IMG/VR virus record: IMGVR_UViG_3300036832_001484
Span: 1 to 38,721 of that record
Length of the DNA: 38,721 nucleotides
Direction: 5' to 3' (one strand)
From: a virus
Every line of letters starts with the position of its first letter. Position 1 is the stretch's first letter. Positions 23,713 to 30,077 of the stretch are shown piece by piece. The notes under the pieces were generated by a model. The model worked only from the letters and a program-made list of their open reading frames with translations. It was not told the DNA's origin and did not search any database. Made by a program: the position numbers and the translations under genes.

Positions 23713-23769
23713 ACACATTTTTTTTGTATTTATGCCCTCTTGCTTTTCCACTAGAAATGTGTACATAAT
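23713..23769 (+). promoter_or_regulatory. Promoter within an 8-bp operator-like inverted repeat; leaderless start
   Basis: The -35 TTGCTT (23740-23745), an 18-nt spacer with TGTGT at its end, and -10 CATAAT (23764-23769). Arms ACACATTT (23713-23720) and AAATGTGT (23755-23762) bracket the -35. The ATG at 23776 lies about 7 nt after the -10 and has no ribosome-binding site, so the mRNA is probably leaderless. On the opposite strand TTGTGC-16-TAGACA (about 23668-23695) is a weak candidate for the leftward replication operon. Confidence 0.55.
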
Positions 23770-23775
23770 GCGAAC

Positions 23776-24090
23776 ATGCTAAAAGATGATCCACCACATC
23801 CATTAGAGACGGCAGAACAAAAAGCAACCAGATATTGGCGCAACATGCGTTTGGTCATTAAATTAAATAATATGGAGCAAGAAGATCAACAGCCATTAAT
23901 ACCTGTCAAAAATGATTATCTCTACCAATTAAAGCAATTCAAACAAGATATAAAAGCAATATTGATAGGCAAATCATCAGAAATAATCACCAAATATATG
24001 ATATCTATCCAATCTCGAAAGAACCAACTACTACGTGAAAAGTTGAAGCGTCTAGAAAATCAAAAAGTGGAAATGGAGAATAGAAAATGA
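23776..24090 (+). CDS. Small helical hypothetical protein
   Basis: 104 residues. N-terminus DDPPHPLETAEQKATRYWRN is followed by polar helices; the last 45 residues (YMISIQSRKNQLLREKLKRL and on) form a basic coiled coil. No family recognised. It appears to be translated from a leaderless mRNA and its stop overlaps the HNH start (ATGA). It is in the same operon as the small terminase. Confidence 0.65.
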   Translation: MLKDDPPHPLETAEQKATRYWRNMRLVIKLNNMEQEDQQPLIPVKNDYLYQLKQFKQDIKAILIGKSSEIITKYMISIQSRKNQLLREKLKRLENQKVEMENRK

Positions 24091-24536
24091 ATCCTATATA
24101 TAAGGATGAATATCATATTTGGAAAGAAATGAAACAAAGATGCTACAATTCAAATAATAAAAGCTATAAAAATTATGGTGAAAGAGATATTGAAATATGC
24201 GATAGATGGTATTATTCGTTTGAAAATTTTCTAGAGGATATGGGATCAAAACCTGGAGGAAAATATGAATATACATTAGAACGTATTGATAATGATAAAA
24301 ATTACGAACCAGATAACTGCAAATGGGCAACATATGAAGAACAAAATCAAAATAAACGTCATACATTAACACAAGGTGAAATTGATAGAATTAGAAAATT
24401 ATATCAAAAGGGAATATGGTATCAGAAAGAATTAGCCATTTATTTTAATACCACAGAAAAGAATATTTCAACTATAGTAACTAATAGAACGTGGCGCAAC
24501 TCAGCAAAGGATCAAGCAAATGCCAGTGAACTATAA
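24087..24536 (+). CDS. HNH-type homing endonuclease (Trp-x-x-Met-x-x-Arg-Cys class)
   Basis: 149 residues. Opening YHIWKEMKQRCYNSNNKSYK, then NYGERDIEICDRWYYSFENF, LEDMGSKPGGKYEYTLERID and PDNCKWATYEEQNQNKR is the well-known phage HNH-related pattern (W..MK.RC.N ... YG.R.I ... W ... F..DMG..P ... L.RID.D..Y.P.NC.WAT..EQ..N). The C-terminal 50 residues are a helix-turn-helix (KELAIYFNTTEKNISTIVTN) like those of the two minus-strand HNH proteins. It overlaps the preceding gene by ATGA and the terS start by 17 nt, so it entered without breaking either. Confidence 0.88.
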   Translation: MNPIYKDEYHIWKEMKQRCYNSNNKSYKNYGERDIEICDRWYYSFENFLEDMGSKPGGKYEYTLERIDNDKNYEPDNCKWATYEEQNQNKRHTLTQGEIDRIRKLYQKGIWYQKELAIYFNTTEKNISTIVTNRTWRNSAKDQANASEL

Positions 24537-25194
24537 TCGTAATGAATGGCTTAGTGATCTGTTCCCTGATGGCAATGCGCCTCGCACAATGTCCACAGTT
24601 CAATATGAGGAGCTAAAGCAGCGCCACCAAGAGATGATGAGACAGCGCGATCTGGAGAAGCAACGCATTGATGAGCTGAAGCGCAAAGAATGGGAAAAGA
24701 TACTAGAGCAAAAAGATCAAATCACATATTCAGATCAGTTGGCACAAGAGATATGTGAGCGTGTCAGCGCTGGTGAATTATTGATCAACATATGCCTTGA
24801 TCACCATATGCCAACAATGAAGCGCTGTAATGTGTGGCTGAAGTCAAATCAAGATTTCGCGCAACTATTCTCACAAGCCATACAAGATCGCTTGAGCATA
24901 TTTGAAGAAGAGATCATCAAGATTGCAGATGACGCTACTCAAGACTTTAAGGAAGTGACAATAAAGAAAATGAGCAAGCGCGTGCTTGATCCAGAAGTCA
25001 TATCGAGAGCCAAATTGCGTATTGATGTAAGATTTCGCCATTTGCGTGCAGGGCGCCCAAATAAGTGGGGTGAGCAAAGCACACTCATTACCAAGAACAA
25101 CGAGGATGATCCAGCAGAGCTCACCAACGAGGAATTGGAGCGCCGCATAAATGAGATTGAAGCAAAGGATCGTACCATTCACAGAGTGAAATAA
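24520..25194 (+). CDS. terS: Terminase small subunit
   Basis: 224 residues. After a charged N-terminal helix (ELKQRHQEMMRQRDLEKQRI) comes the small-terminase DNA-binding core: YSDQLAQEICERVSAGELLI, NICLDHHMPTMKRCNVWLKS and then NQDFAQLFSQAIQDRLSIFE with EEEIIKIADDA. The VISRAKLRIDVRFRHLRAGR ... KWGEQST segment corresponds to the oligomerisation part found in Sf6/phage small terminases. TerS rings recognise the packaging site and stimulate TerL. It lies on the opposite strand and more than 10 kb from terL, which is unusual. It is followed directly by the 25201-25343 inverted repeat, a possible recognition site. Confidence 0.85.
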   Translation: MPVNYNRNEWLSDLFPDGNAPRTMSTVQYEELKQRHQEMMRQRDLEKQRIDELKRKEWEKILEQKDQITYSDQLAQEICERVSAGELLINICLDHHMPTMKRCNVWLKSNQDFAQLFSQAIQDRLSIFEEEIIKIADDATQDFKEVTIKKMSKRVLDPEVISRAKLRIDVRFRHLRAGRPNKWGEQSTLITKNNEDDPAELTNEELERRINEIEAKDRTIHRVK

Positions 25195-25200
25195 CTCATG

Positions 25201-25343
25201 TGGTGTAACTTAGTAACTTAGAGACCGGCCTTTTTCGTGCGCTGCATAATTAAATGACTAAATGGAATGAAAATGTGAATATGTGGCGCAACTAGTGGAC
25301 GCGTGAGCTCTAGAGCCCTCCGCTAAGTTACAAAGTTACACCA
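25201..25343. repeat. 21-bp inverted repeat with tandem GTAACTTAG, next to terS
   Basis: The left arm 25201-25221 contains GTGTAACTTAGTAACTTAG; the right arm 25323-25343 is its reverse complement with a single mismatch. Each arm is itself a tandem repeat of about 9 bp (GTAACTTA twice). The 101-nt interior holds CCGGCCTTTTT, one iteron-like GTGAATATGTGG (about 25275), and a run of palindromes: ACTAGT, ACGCGT, GAGCTC and the 10-bp GCTCTAGAGC (25307-25316). It lies between convergent genes. It could be a packaging (cos/pac) site, a recombination or protein-binding site, or a bidirectional terminator; the lack of a T-run after either arm argues against the last. Confidence 0.6.
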
Positions 25344-25354
25344 TACTCAGATCC

Positions 25355-26362
25355 TCAGATATATCTTTTCCACATATCCTCGAAGTCTTTTCTGAACCAA
25401 CAGCGCTGGACTTTCCCAGCACTGCCCTGTCTATGAGGCTTAGTTCTTATTTGAAATTCAATGAATATATTGCCTATCATACGCTTCGATACTTTATGTT
25501 CCACATAGTCAATTTCATGCTCTCCATCTTTGTCCTCGATTAATTTAGAATGGAGCGCATCTGTGGTAAGCATTTCCAGGTTTGTTTTGCTGAACACTTT
25601 GTGCGCATCACGCAGCACGCACTCTTTCACATCTGGCCCGTCAGTTTCTGTAATGAAGGCGAGCGCCGCTTTGCGCGCAACTTCACCACGATCAAACGAG
25701 TCTGCAATGGCGATTAACGGCCGCCACTTATCTGCATTACGTCCTACTAACTCAGTAGGCATTCGCGGATCACTTTCTAGTTCCGCTTGCTTTGCCCATT
25801 TAGAAAATTCAGGTTCATAATAGTGTTGCCTATTGTTGAACCGTTCAAGAGCTTTCGTGGAACGATGCAAGCGTATAATGAGCGATCTGCTCATTAGCGT
25901 AGCTGGAAGTCTACCTATTCCAGCGAGCGCAACTGGGCCGTAAACTGGGAATGATACCACATTCCCTAAAACGACGCGCGTCACACATCCACCTGCACTG
26001 TGTCCATCATTCAGAACTGATCTCATGCTCCGTATGATGGACATGTTGTCTACTTCGTCCAACAATAGAGTGTGCCCATTTGCTAGACGAAAGGTAGACG
26101 CTACAGTGGGATCGATCACTCTTTTAGCATTCCAAGTCATAGCACCAAGAACATCTAAAACCGTACTTTTGCCACAGTTAGGTACAGGACTAAGTATGGC
26201 AAGTCTTGGTGATTTGCTGTATTGGTTGTATATGTGCGTATGCAACGCCCATAAAGCCAATCCAACAAGGTAGTGGGGTTTTGTATCCACAAAATGTGCA
26301 AACATTCTTACCACTTGCTCAAGTGGGTTTACTTCACTTTGCGCTGCTTTATTAATGTTCAT
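25355..26362 (-). CDS. DUF3631-type replication ATPase/helicase
   Basis: 335 residues. Walker A is PVPNCGKST (59-67) and Walker B HTLLLDEVDN with Asp102-Glu103; the following VLNDGHSAGGCVTRVV and ALAGIGRLPATLMSRSLIIR segments match the DUF3631 core, which is found as the C-terminal half of phage and mobile-element primase-helicases. Here the ATPase stands alone without a TOPRIM or PrimPol head, so it may work with the separate PrimPol. The C-terminal 80 residues resemble a winged helix (TDALHSKLIEDKDGEHEIDY) for DNA contact. Its leader contains the same GGCAA...TTGCC hairpin as the plus-strand small genes. Convergent with terS. Confidence 0.82.
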   Translation of the reverse strand: MNINKAAQSEVNPLEQVVRMFAHFVDTKPHYLVGLALWALHTHIYNQYSKSPRLAILSPVPNCGKSTVLDVLGAMTWNAKRVIDPTVASTFRLANGHTLLLDEVDNMSIIRSMRSVLNDGHSAGGCVTRVVLGNVVSFPVYGPVALAGIGRLPATLMSRSLIIRLHRSTKALERFNNRQHYYEPEFSKWAKQAELESDPRMPTELVGRNADKWRPLIAIADSFDRGEVARKAALAFITETDGPDVKECVLRDAHKVFSKTNLEMLTTDALHSKLIEDKDGEHEIDYVEHKVSKRMIGNIFIEFQIRTKPHRQGSAGKVQRCWFRKDFEDMWKRYI

Positions 26363-26377
26363 TTCAGTTACTCCGAT

Positions 26378-26389
26378 GGCAAAATTGCC
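26378..26389 (-). promoter_or_regulatory. GGCAATTTTGCC hairpin ahead of the DUF3631 gene (cassette copy)
   Basis: On the minus strand TTTTAGGCAATTTTGCCAT precedes CGGAGTAACTGAAATG, the same arrangement (T-tract, GGCA...TGCC dyad, GGAG-type site, start) as in the rightward cassettes. About 90 nt further upstream a GGCGCAGCAGCGCT hairpin followed by TGCTATTTG resembles their terminator half. This shows the element works in either orientation and is tied to gene starts. Confidence 0.55.
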
Positions 26390-26508
26390 TAAAAGGAGAA
26401 CTGAGCCTCATTTTTACGTGGCCGTGTGCTATCTAGCTCTAGTCCCTGCCACATTCCGTTCCGATTCACAATGTCAAATAGCAGGAGCGCTGCTGCGCCC
26501 GACGCGAT

Positions 26509-26546
26509 ACTTTAGCACATCTAGCTAGTGAATGCAACATTCACTA
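26509..26546 (-). promoter_or_regulatory. Promoter of the DUF3631 gene with 9-bp operator dyad
   Basis: Minus strand: -35 TTGCAT (26532-26537), a 17-nt spacer ending TGTGC, -10 TAAAGT (26509-26514). The dyad TAGTGAATG - CAA - CATTCACTA (26526-26546) covers the -35 and is followed by a further GTGAA half-site. The palindrome CTAGCTAG (26521-26528) lies in the spacer. The arrangement suits a repressor acting on this promoter and perhaps on the divergent one. Confidence 0.6.
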
Positions 26547-26573
26547 CAGTGAACCTCGCCACATACTCACAAG

Positions 26574-26582
26574 TTATACACA
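26574..26582. promoter_or_regulatory. DnaA box
   Basis: TTATACACA matches the DnaA consensus TTATNCACA exactly. It lies between the divergent promoters, about 27 nt before the rightward -35, so host DnaA could regulate this region or take part in a secondary origin. Confidence 0.45.
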
Positions 26583-26608
26583 GGCTGTACTTTGAGCAAA
26601 TTTTCAGC

Positions 26609-26637
26609 TTGCTTTCCTCCGCGGACTATGCTAGACT
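26609..26637 (+). promoter_or_regulatory. Promoter of the right-arm operon, with TCCGCGGA palindrome
   Basis: The -35 TTGCTT (26609-26614), a 17-nt spacer ending TATGC, and -10 TAGACT (26632-26637). TCCGCGGA (26618-26625) occupies the same part of the spacer as in the promoter at 14327. The first RNA hairpin starts at about the expected +1 (26642), as usual for stable structured transcripts. Confidence 0.65.
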
Positions 26638-26640
26638 ATA

Positions 26641-27138
26641 GTTCGGGAGAGGAAGAGATTCCCTCCCGAAGTGAAGTAGACCGAGGGTGAATATGATCCT
26701 CGGGAGTGAGTAGCAAACAAAGAACAAGAAAACTGAAGTGGCGCGCTCCCTCGAAGCTATTTGAACTGTGAAGCACTTAAACCGCCCTAGCGCGCTAGGG
26801 TGAGCGAAGGCGTTTATTCAATAAGGCAGAAGCCGCCTGAATCTTTGAACGCTTAGTACCTCGCCCATGAAGCGCTACAAGGTGGGATACGTTTAACGCC
26901 AGTTAAAGAGCGACAAAATTGGCAAGGATGCGATAGGAAATGGAAGCTAGATAGCACATGATCGCAGACAGGGAAAGAAACTGAATATGAGTTTCTAGCG
27001 CCTGCAATCCGACAGCTTAGTGAGACACGTAGATGACAGGACTAAATGAAATAGTGCTTGTGATCGTAAAACTCGCACACTGAGCAGACAATCACACAGA
27101 GCACAGAGAGCGTTCTGAAATGGGGCGCCTCTGTGCTC
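26641..27138 (+). ncRNA. Large folded leader or stand-alone RNA (about 500 nt)
   Basis: No credible frame, but a dense succession of stems: TTCGGGA/TCCCGAA with GGAA-GAGA-TTCC at its tip (GNRA loop, 26642-26670); CCGAGG/CCTCGG (26681-26703); the perfect palindrome CCCTAGCGCGCTAGGG (26785-26800); GCGTT.ATTCA ... TGAAT.AACGC (about 26811-26852) around GGC-AGAA-GCC; CCCAT/GTGGG (26864-26886); TTTAAC-GCCA-GTTAAA (26892-26907); TGCGAT/ATCGCA (26929-26966); AGAAACT/AGTTTCT (26976-26996); TTAGT/ACTAA (27017-27045). At the end GAGCACAGAG/CTCTGTGCTC (27099-27138) competes with GTGCT.TGTGAT/ATCACA.AGCAC (27054-27104), an either/or switch. It starts at a promoter and ends before the first gene. It resembles ornate phage RNAs in style; I cannot assign a family. 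Confidence 0.65.
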
Positions 27139-27171
27139 GATGGGATTGTTTCCCTAAATGAGGCTACTACA

Positions 27172-27348
27172 ATGAAAATGACAGCACAAGAGAAAGTGAA
27201 GCGTAAGAAACGCAAGGGATTCAGAATGCTAGATGGCATCGCAAAATTGGATCCTGAGCGATGTGAGCGACATCTCCCGACAAAATGGGAAAGAGAATAT
27301 GATGTCGCTGTGATCGTAAGCAAAAAAGAAGCGAGAAAATGGCGATGA
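27172..27348 (+). CDS. Small Lys/Arg-rich protein
   Basis: 58 residues, MKMTAQEKVKRKKRKGFRML then DGIAKLDPERCERHLPTKWE and a basic end KKEARKWR. The very basic N-terminus suggests nucleic-acid binding. The start follows GAGGCTACTACA, the ribosome-binding site style shared by the right-arm genes; a GTG 39 nt upstream lies inside the leader hairpin and is unlikely. First gene after the structured RNA. Confidence 0.65.
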   Translation: MKMTAQEKVKRKKRKGFRMLDGIAKLDPERCERHLPTKWEREYDVAVIVSKKEARKWR

Positions 27349-27830
27349 GTAAATCGAGCGTGAGAAAGCGAAAGTTGCGCATTTCTCACATGAAAGAACG
27401 AACAATTGAGGCGAAAGAACATATTCGCCACACAATTGTGATGATTAAGCTCGGAAATATTGAGAATGTGGCGCCGCAAGCACAAAACAATGCGTGGTAT
27501 CCAACCGCGGCAGTGAAGCCGGAAGTGAGTTGGAAACATATGCAAGAAACATATTTCAAATCCACGACCGTAAGTCGTGCAGTAAATGAAGTGGACGGAT
27601 GTACAGCATTTATCACAGAACAAAAACCACGCAAAAAGAAGATTAAGGTGTGGGATCCAACTGGACGTGCACCTGGAACATACAAAGATTACAAAGACCC
27701 TGGATTGGGGATAATTAAACCAGGTAATCGAAAGTTTAGAGTGTGGACGCGAAACCCGAAAGCGCTCATCAAGACTAAATTGGGAGGGCTAATAGCAAAA
27801 GATGCCATTCCGAAACTGATAAAGGAGTGA
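27345..27830 (+). CDS. Basic hypothetical protein
   Basis: 161 residues. N-terminus SKSSVRKRKLRISHMKERTI is strongly basic, the middle (EVDGCTAFITEQKPRKKKIK) likewise, and the C-terminal 60 include DPTGRAPGTYKDYKDPGLGI and IKTKLGGLIAKDAIPKLIKE. No family recognised. The ATG overlaps the upstream stop (ATGA); an earlier in-frame ATG (27339) is possible. Its charge suggests RNA or DNA binding, perhaps to the adjacent leader RNA, but this is a guess. Confidence 0.65.
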   Translation: MSKSSVRKRKLRISHMKERTIEAKEHIRHTIVMIKLGNIENVAPQAQNNAWYPTAAVKPEVSWKHMQETYFKSTTVSRAVNEVDGCTAFITEQKPRKKKIKVWDPTGRAPGTYKDYKDPGLGIIKPGNRKFRVWTRNPKALIKTKLGGLIAKDAIPKLIKE

Positions 27831-27833
27831 GTT

Positions 27834-28028
27834 ATGCCGAGTAGTGGAGTGAGTAACTATTATAGTTCTATGCGAGCGATGAGCGCTCGCAAATTCAAAG
27901 TGGATTGTGTTAGACGAAGAAATGGTAGGCCATATACTTGTATGGAGATGTGGCCAGAGATGAAGAATGCATGGTGCGATGATTGTCGCAATGAAATGCA
28001 AAAGTTTGTGAAGAAATTATCTAAATGA
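27834..28028 (+). CDS. Small Cys-containing basic protein
   Basis: 64 residues, MPSSGVSNYYSSMRAMSARK. VDCVRRRNGRPYTC and WCDDCRNEMQK give C...C and CxxC pairs that could bind one zinc. AAAGGAG precedes the ATG. Ends in a Lys-rich helix. No family recognised; followed by the first terminator cassette. Confidence 0.65.
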   Translation: MPSSGVSNYYSSMRAMSARKFKVDCVRRRNGRPYTCMEMWPEMKNAWCDDCRNEMQKFVKKLSK

Positions 28029-28033
28029 TATTT

Positions 28034-28074
28034 GGGGCGCTACTTAGGTGGCGCTCCTATTAGGCACTTTTGCC
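28034..28074 (+). terminator. Terminator/hairpin cassette A
   Basis: GGGGCGC - TACTTAGGTG - GCGCTCC (7 bp with one G-U pair), then TATTAG, then the short hairpin GGCA-CTTT-TGCC (28063-28074), then AAAATGAGGCTATGTT and ATG. First copy of the recurring intergenic unit. Confidence 0.7.
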
Positions 28075-28095
28075 ACAACAAAATGAGGCTATGTT

Positions 28096-28392
28096 ATGAA
28101 TAAGATTGAATGGAACGAACTATGCGACGAAAAAGTGGAGAATGAGAAAGAAATCCTAAGTGTTGAGTACAATGCAACTAATGAAGCGGAAAAGAAAATC
28201 CGTTCATTATACTTGCATGGGACTACTGAGGAAGGAGTGAAAATAACGATATTTGAGACAAACGAGTCCGATGGAACATCGGCTGCTCCACCATACTTCT
28301 GTGTGGGGCATCTAACTCCGGCTGAATGTTTGGCAGGAGAAGTAGCTTATGTGGAGAAGAACGGTTACATTAATGACCGTTTAGGCAAATAA
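28096..28392 (+). CDS. Acidic hypothetical protein
   Basis: 98 residues: MNKIEWNELCDEKVENEKEI, a helical charged N-terminus, then KKIRSLYLHGTTEEGVKITI and YFCVGHLTPAECLAGEVAYV. No family recognised. It is a monocistronic unit bounded by cassettes A and B, each with a terminator-like stem, and is preceded by the standard GAGGCTA site. Confidence 0.65.
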   Translation: MNKIEWNELCDEKVENEKEILSVEYNATNEAEKKIRSLYLHGTTEEGVKITIFETNESDGTSAAPPYFCVGHLTPAECLAGEVAYVEKNGYINDRLGK

Positions 28393-28399
28393 TTGATTT

Positions 28400-28437
28400 G
28401 GGACGCGTGCGATGCGTCCCTATTAGGCACTTTTGCC
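28400..28437 (+). terminator. Terminator/hairpin cassette B
   Basis: GGGACGC - GTGCGAT - GCGTCCC is a perfect 7-bp stem, followed by TATTAG and GGCA-CTTT-TGCC (28426-28437), then CTAAATGAGGCTACGTT and ATG. It has the GTGCGAT loop, also seen in cassette D. Confidence 0.72.
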
Positions 28438-28459
28438 ACAACCTAAATGAGGCTACGTT

Positions 28460-28687
28460 ATGGAAAAAGAAGACATACAAGTATTGGAGTCTCTTCTCGA
28501 AGAATACGGATTAAGTGACATCTTAACAGCGATGGCAACTATAATTCGTATGAAGGTGGAAGCAAGAAAGCTAGATCCAAAAGTTGAAGCTGCCGGATTG
28601 CATCCTTTTCCACACGCGCTCGCAATGAGAGAGACGCGATTGAAGAAAGCGATGCAACTTCAAGAACTAGCTAATCGTATCGACTAA
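28460..28687 (+). CDS. Small helical protein
   Basis: 75 residues, MEKEDIQVLESLLEEYGLSD then ILTAMATIIRMKVEARKLDP; almost entirely helical and amphipathic, no cysteine. No family recognised. Starts after cassette B with GAGGCTACGTT. Confidence 0.65.
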   Translation: MEKEDIQVLESLLEEYGLSDILTAMATIIRMKVEARKLDPKVEAAGLHPFPHALAMRETRLKKAMQLQELANRID

Positions 28688-28741
28688 GTGAGGCTAGAAT
28701 GTGGCGCCGCGAACATCGAAGTCACAGATTAGGAGGCTATT

Positions 28742-28966
28742 ATGCCATTAACTGCAAACATGGTATTGCGCATCATTCGCGATGCGGAATTTAAGCTCGA
28801 TGGATATGCAGAAACATATGTGAATGCACTTCCACGTGCTGAAGCAGAGTATGGTGAACGTGGAGTACGCGTTCAGATACTCTACATTCTGAGCAACATG
28901 CGCGCTTCGGGTCCAAAGCAAAAAGAAGCGAAGAAACAACTTCAAAAATTAGCAAAAACTAATTGA
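28742..28966 (+). CDS. Small helical basic protein
   Basis: 74 residues, MPLTANMVLRIIRDAEFKLD ... YILSNMRASGPKQKEAKKQL. The C-terminus is Lys-rich. TAGGAGGCTATT precedes the ATG. The 54-nt gap upstream holds a second GAGGCTAGA-ATG, which opens a 31-codon overlapping frame I do not accept as a gene. No family recognised. Confidence 0.65.
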   Translation: MPLTANMVLRIIRDAEFKLDGYAETYVNALPRAEAEYGERGVRVQILYILSNMRASGPKQKEAKKQLQKLAKTN

Positions 28967-28972
28967 ACTATG

Positions 28973-29014
28973 GCGCGCTACTTATGTGGCGCGCTTCTTT
29001 TAGGCAATTTTGCC
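28973..29014 (+). terminator. Terminator/hairpin cassette C
   Basis: GCGCGC - TACTTATGTG - GCGCGC with TTCTTTT immediately after (a good intrinsic terminator), then GGCAATTTTGCC (29003-29014), then ATAACTAAATGAGGCTAAC and ATG. The loop TACTTATGTG nearly repeats that of cassettes A and E. Confidence 0.78.
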
Positions 29015-29033
29015 ATAACTAAATGAGGCTAAC

Positions 29034-29246
29034 ATGAATACCACAGATACTACAGATACTACAGAATATGATCCTCGTCTAATGGCGATGATAAAAGCAG
29101 AGTCAGATGCTCGTAAAAGAAGCAATGATTTTGCTCAATTATATAAAACTTCAAAACGTGCGTCAGATAGGCGTAATGAAGCCTATTGGGATGGGCGCGC
29201 GTCCGGTATAGCAAAAGCCATAGACATTTTATCAAGAGATTGGTGA
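29034..29246 (+). CDS. Small hypothetical protein with Thr-Asp-rich start
   Basis: 70 residues, MNTTDTTDTTEYDPRLMAMI; the TDT repeat reflects a triplet repeat in the DNA (ACAGATACT). The rest (KAESDARKRSNDFAQLYKTS and NEAYWDGRASGIAKAIDILS) is helical and basic. No family recognised. Confidence 0.65.
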   Translation: MNTTDTTDTTEYDPRLMAMIKAESDARKRSNDFAQLYKTSKRASDRRNEAYWDGRASGIAKAIDILSRDW

Positions 29247-29253
29247 GACTACA

Positions 29254-29562
29254 ATGAGCAATAAGAAACACGATCCATGGATCGTCTGCCCCGTCTGTAA
29301 CGGTGAAGGAAAGACTGTCAATCCAAATATAGACGCGCATGGATTAACTCGTGAAGATTTCGACGAAGATCCAGACTTCGCCGAAGATTACATGGCAGGC
29401 GTATATGACATTACGTGCGCCGCTTGCAATGGAATGCGCGTTGTGAAGCGCCAACGCATTCGGCAATTGGAACAAGCTGCTGAAGATCGCGCATTAGCTG
29501 CGCGTGAGAACGGCGATTGGGAATCATATAGTGTCGCGCGTGATTGGCGATACGGAGGCTAA
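29254..29562 (+). CDS. DnaJ-type zinc-ribbon protein
   Basis: 102 residues. CPVCNGEGKTVNPN and, about 45 residues later, CAACNGMRVVKRQR give a split CxxCxGxG zinc site as in DnaJ central domains and many phage accessory proteins. An acidic loop (DFDEDPDFAEDYMAG) separates the two halves and the C-terminus is a charged helix. Likely a stand-alone zinc-binding fold; the partner is unknown. Compare 16459-16743. Confidence 0.72.
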   Translation: MSNKKHDPWIVCPVCNGEGKTVNPNIDAHGLTREDFDEDPDFAEDYMAGVYDITCAACNGMRVVKRQRIRQLEQAAEDRALAARENGDWESYSVARDWRYGG

Positions 29563-29563
29563 A

Positions 29564-29860
29564 ATGAAAAAGATTATAATAATTGCTGCTTTATTGGCAA
29601 CAAGTGTAACTTCAGTATCAGCTTTAGGTGTAGAAGATCTTACATGTGAACAAAAAAAGGAACACATGGCTGATATTATGAAAGATTATGAATATTTCGT
29701 AAGTGAAGCTGAAAAAGCAAGATTTAGAGGAGAAATGACACATCAAGAAATGGATGACTCAATTAAAAATCAATTTATAGATATAATAGAAGTTCAAAAA
29801 TATTTGCAAAAAGATTATATTGATGCTGGTTGTAAAAATAAATCAACTACTACAAAATAA
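29564..29860 (+). CDS. Small secreted protein
   Basis: 98 residues. MKKIIIIAALLATSVTSVSA is a Sec signal peptide (cleavage after VSA). The mature part LGVEDLTCEQKKEHMADIMK ... DYIDAGCKNK is helical with two cysteines that may form one disulphide. GGAGGCTAAA precedes the ATG, one base after the upstream stop. Codon use is more AT-rich than in its neighbours. Periplasmic role unknown. Confidence 0.75.
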   Translation: MKKIIIIAALLATSVTSVSALGVEDLTCEQKKEHMADIMKDYEYFVSEAEKARFRGEMTHQEMDDSIKNQFIDIIEVQKYLQKDYIDAGCKNKSTTTK

Positions 29861-29881
29861 TTTAGAATTCAAGAGGCTACA

Positions 29882-30073
29882 ATGAAAAAGAAGGCAATGA
29901 GTGTGCGTGAGCGTGTTCTTCAAAGTTTGAATGATCAAGCAGCGCACAAGATTGCTAGACTTGAAGCAATGATAGCTCGGCTTCAAGATGAGCGCGAAGC
30001 TGATGCATTGGAAATCAGTTTCCTGCATCAAAGAGTTTTGAAATATGAATGCAAAATGAAAGGAAACTATTGA
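29882..30073 (+). CDS. Small leucine-zipper-like protein
   Basis: 63 residues, MKKKAMSVRERVLQSLNDQA followed by a coiled coil HKIARLEAMIARLQDEREAD with heptad-spaced Leu/Ile and a basic end. It probably dimerises. AAGAGGCTACA precedes the ATG. No family recognised. Confidence 0.68.
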   Translation: MKKKAMSVRERVLQSLNDQAAHKIARLEAMIARLQDEREADALEISFLHQRVLKYECKMKGNY

Positions 30074-30077
30074 ATTT

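Noticed and set aside
25291-25316. Row of restriction-type palindromes resembling a cloning polylinker
   Set aside because: The sites are embedded in native AT-rich phage sequence inside a conserved-looking inverted repeat; no vector sequence adjoins, so contamination is unlikely.
26641-27138. Group I intron
   Set aside because: I could not find a convincing P3-P7 core or flanking exon continuity: the RNA starts at a promoter and no split gene surrounds it.
27042-27685. Minus-strand frames of 193 and 99 codons
   Set aside because: Antisense to the structured leader and to tightly packed plus-strand genes; products are Cys/His/Phe-rich without domain features.
28699-28794. 31-codon frame after a GAGGCTAGA site
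   Set aside because: It overlaps the well-supported gene at 28742 by more than half, the product has no recognisable features, and the site may be a duplicated ribosome-binding site.
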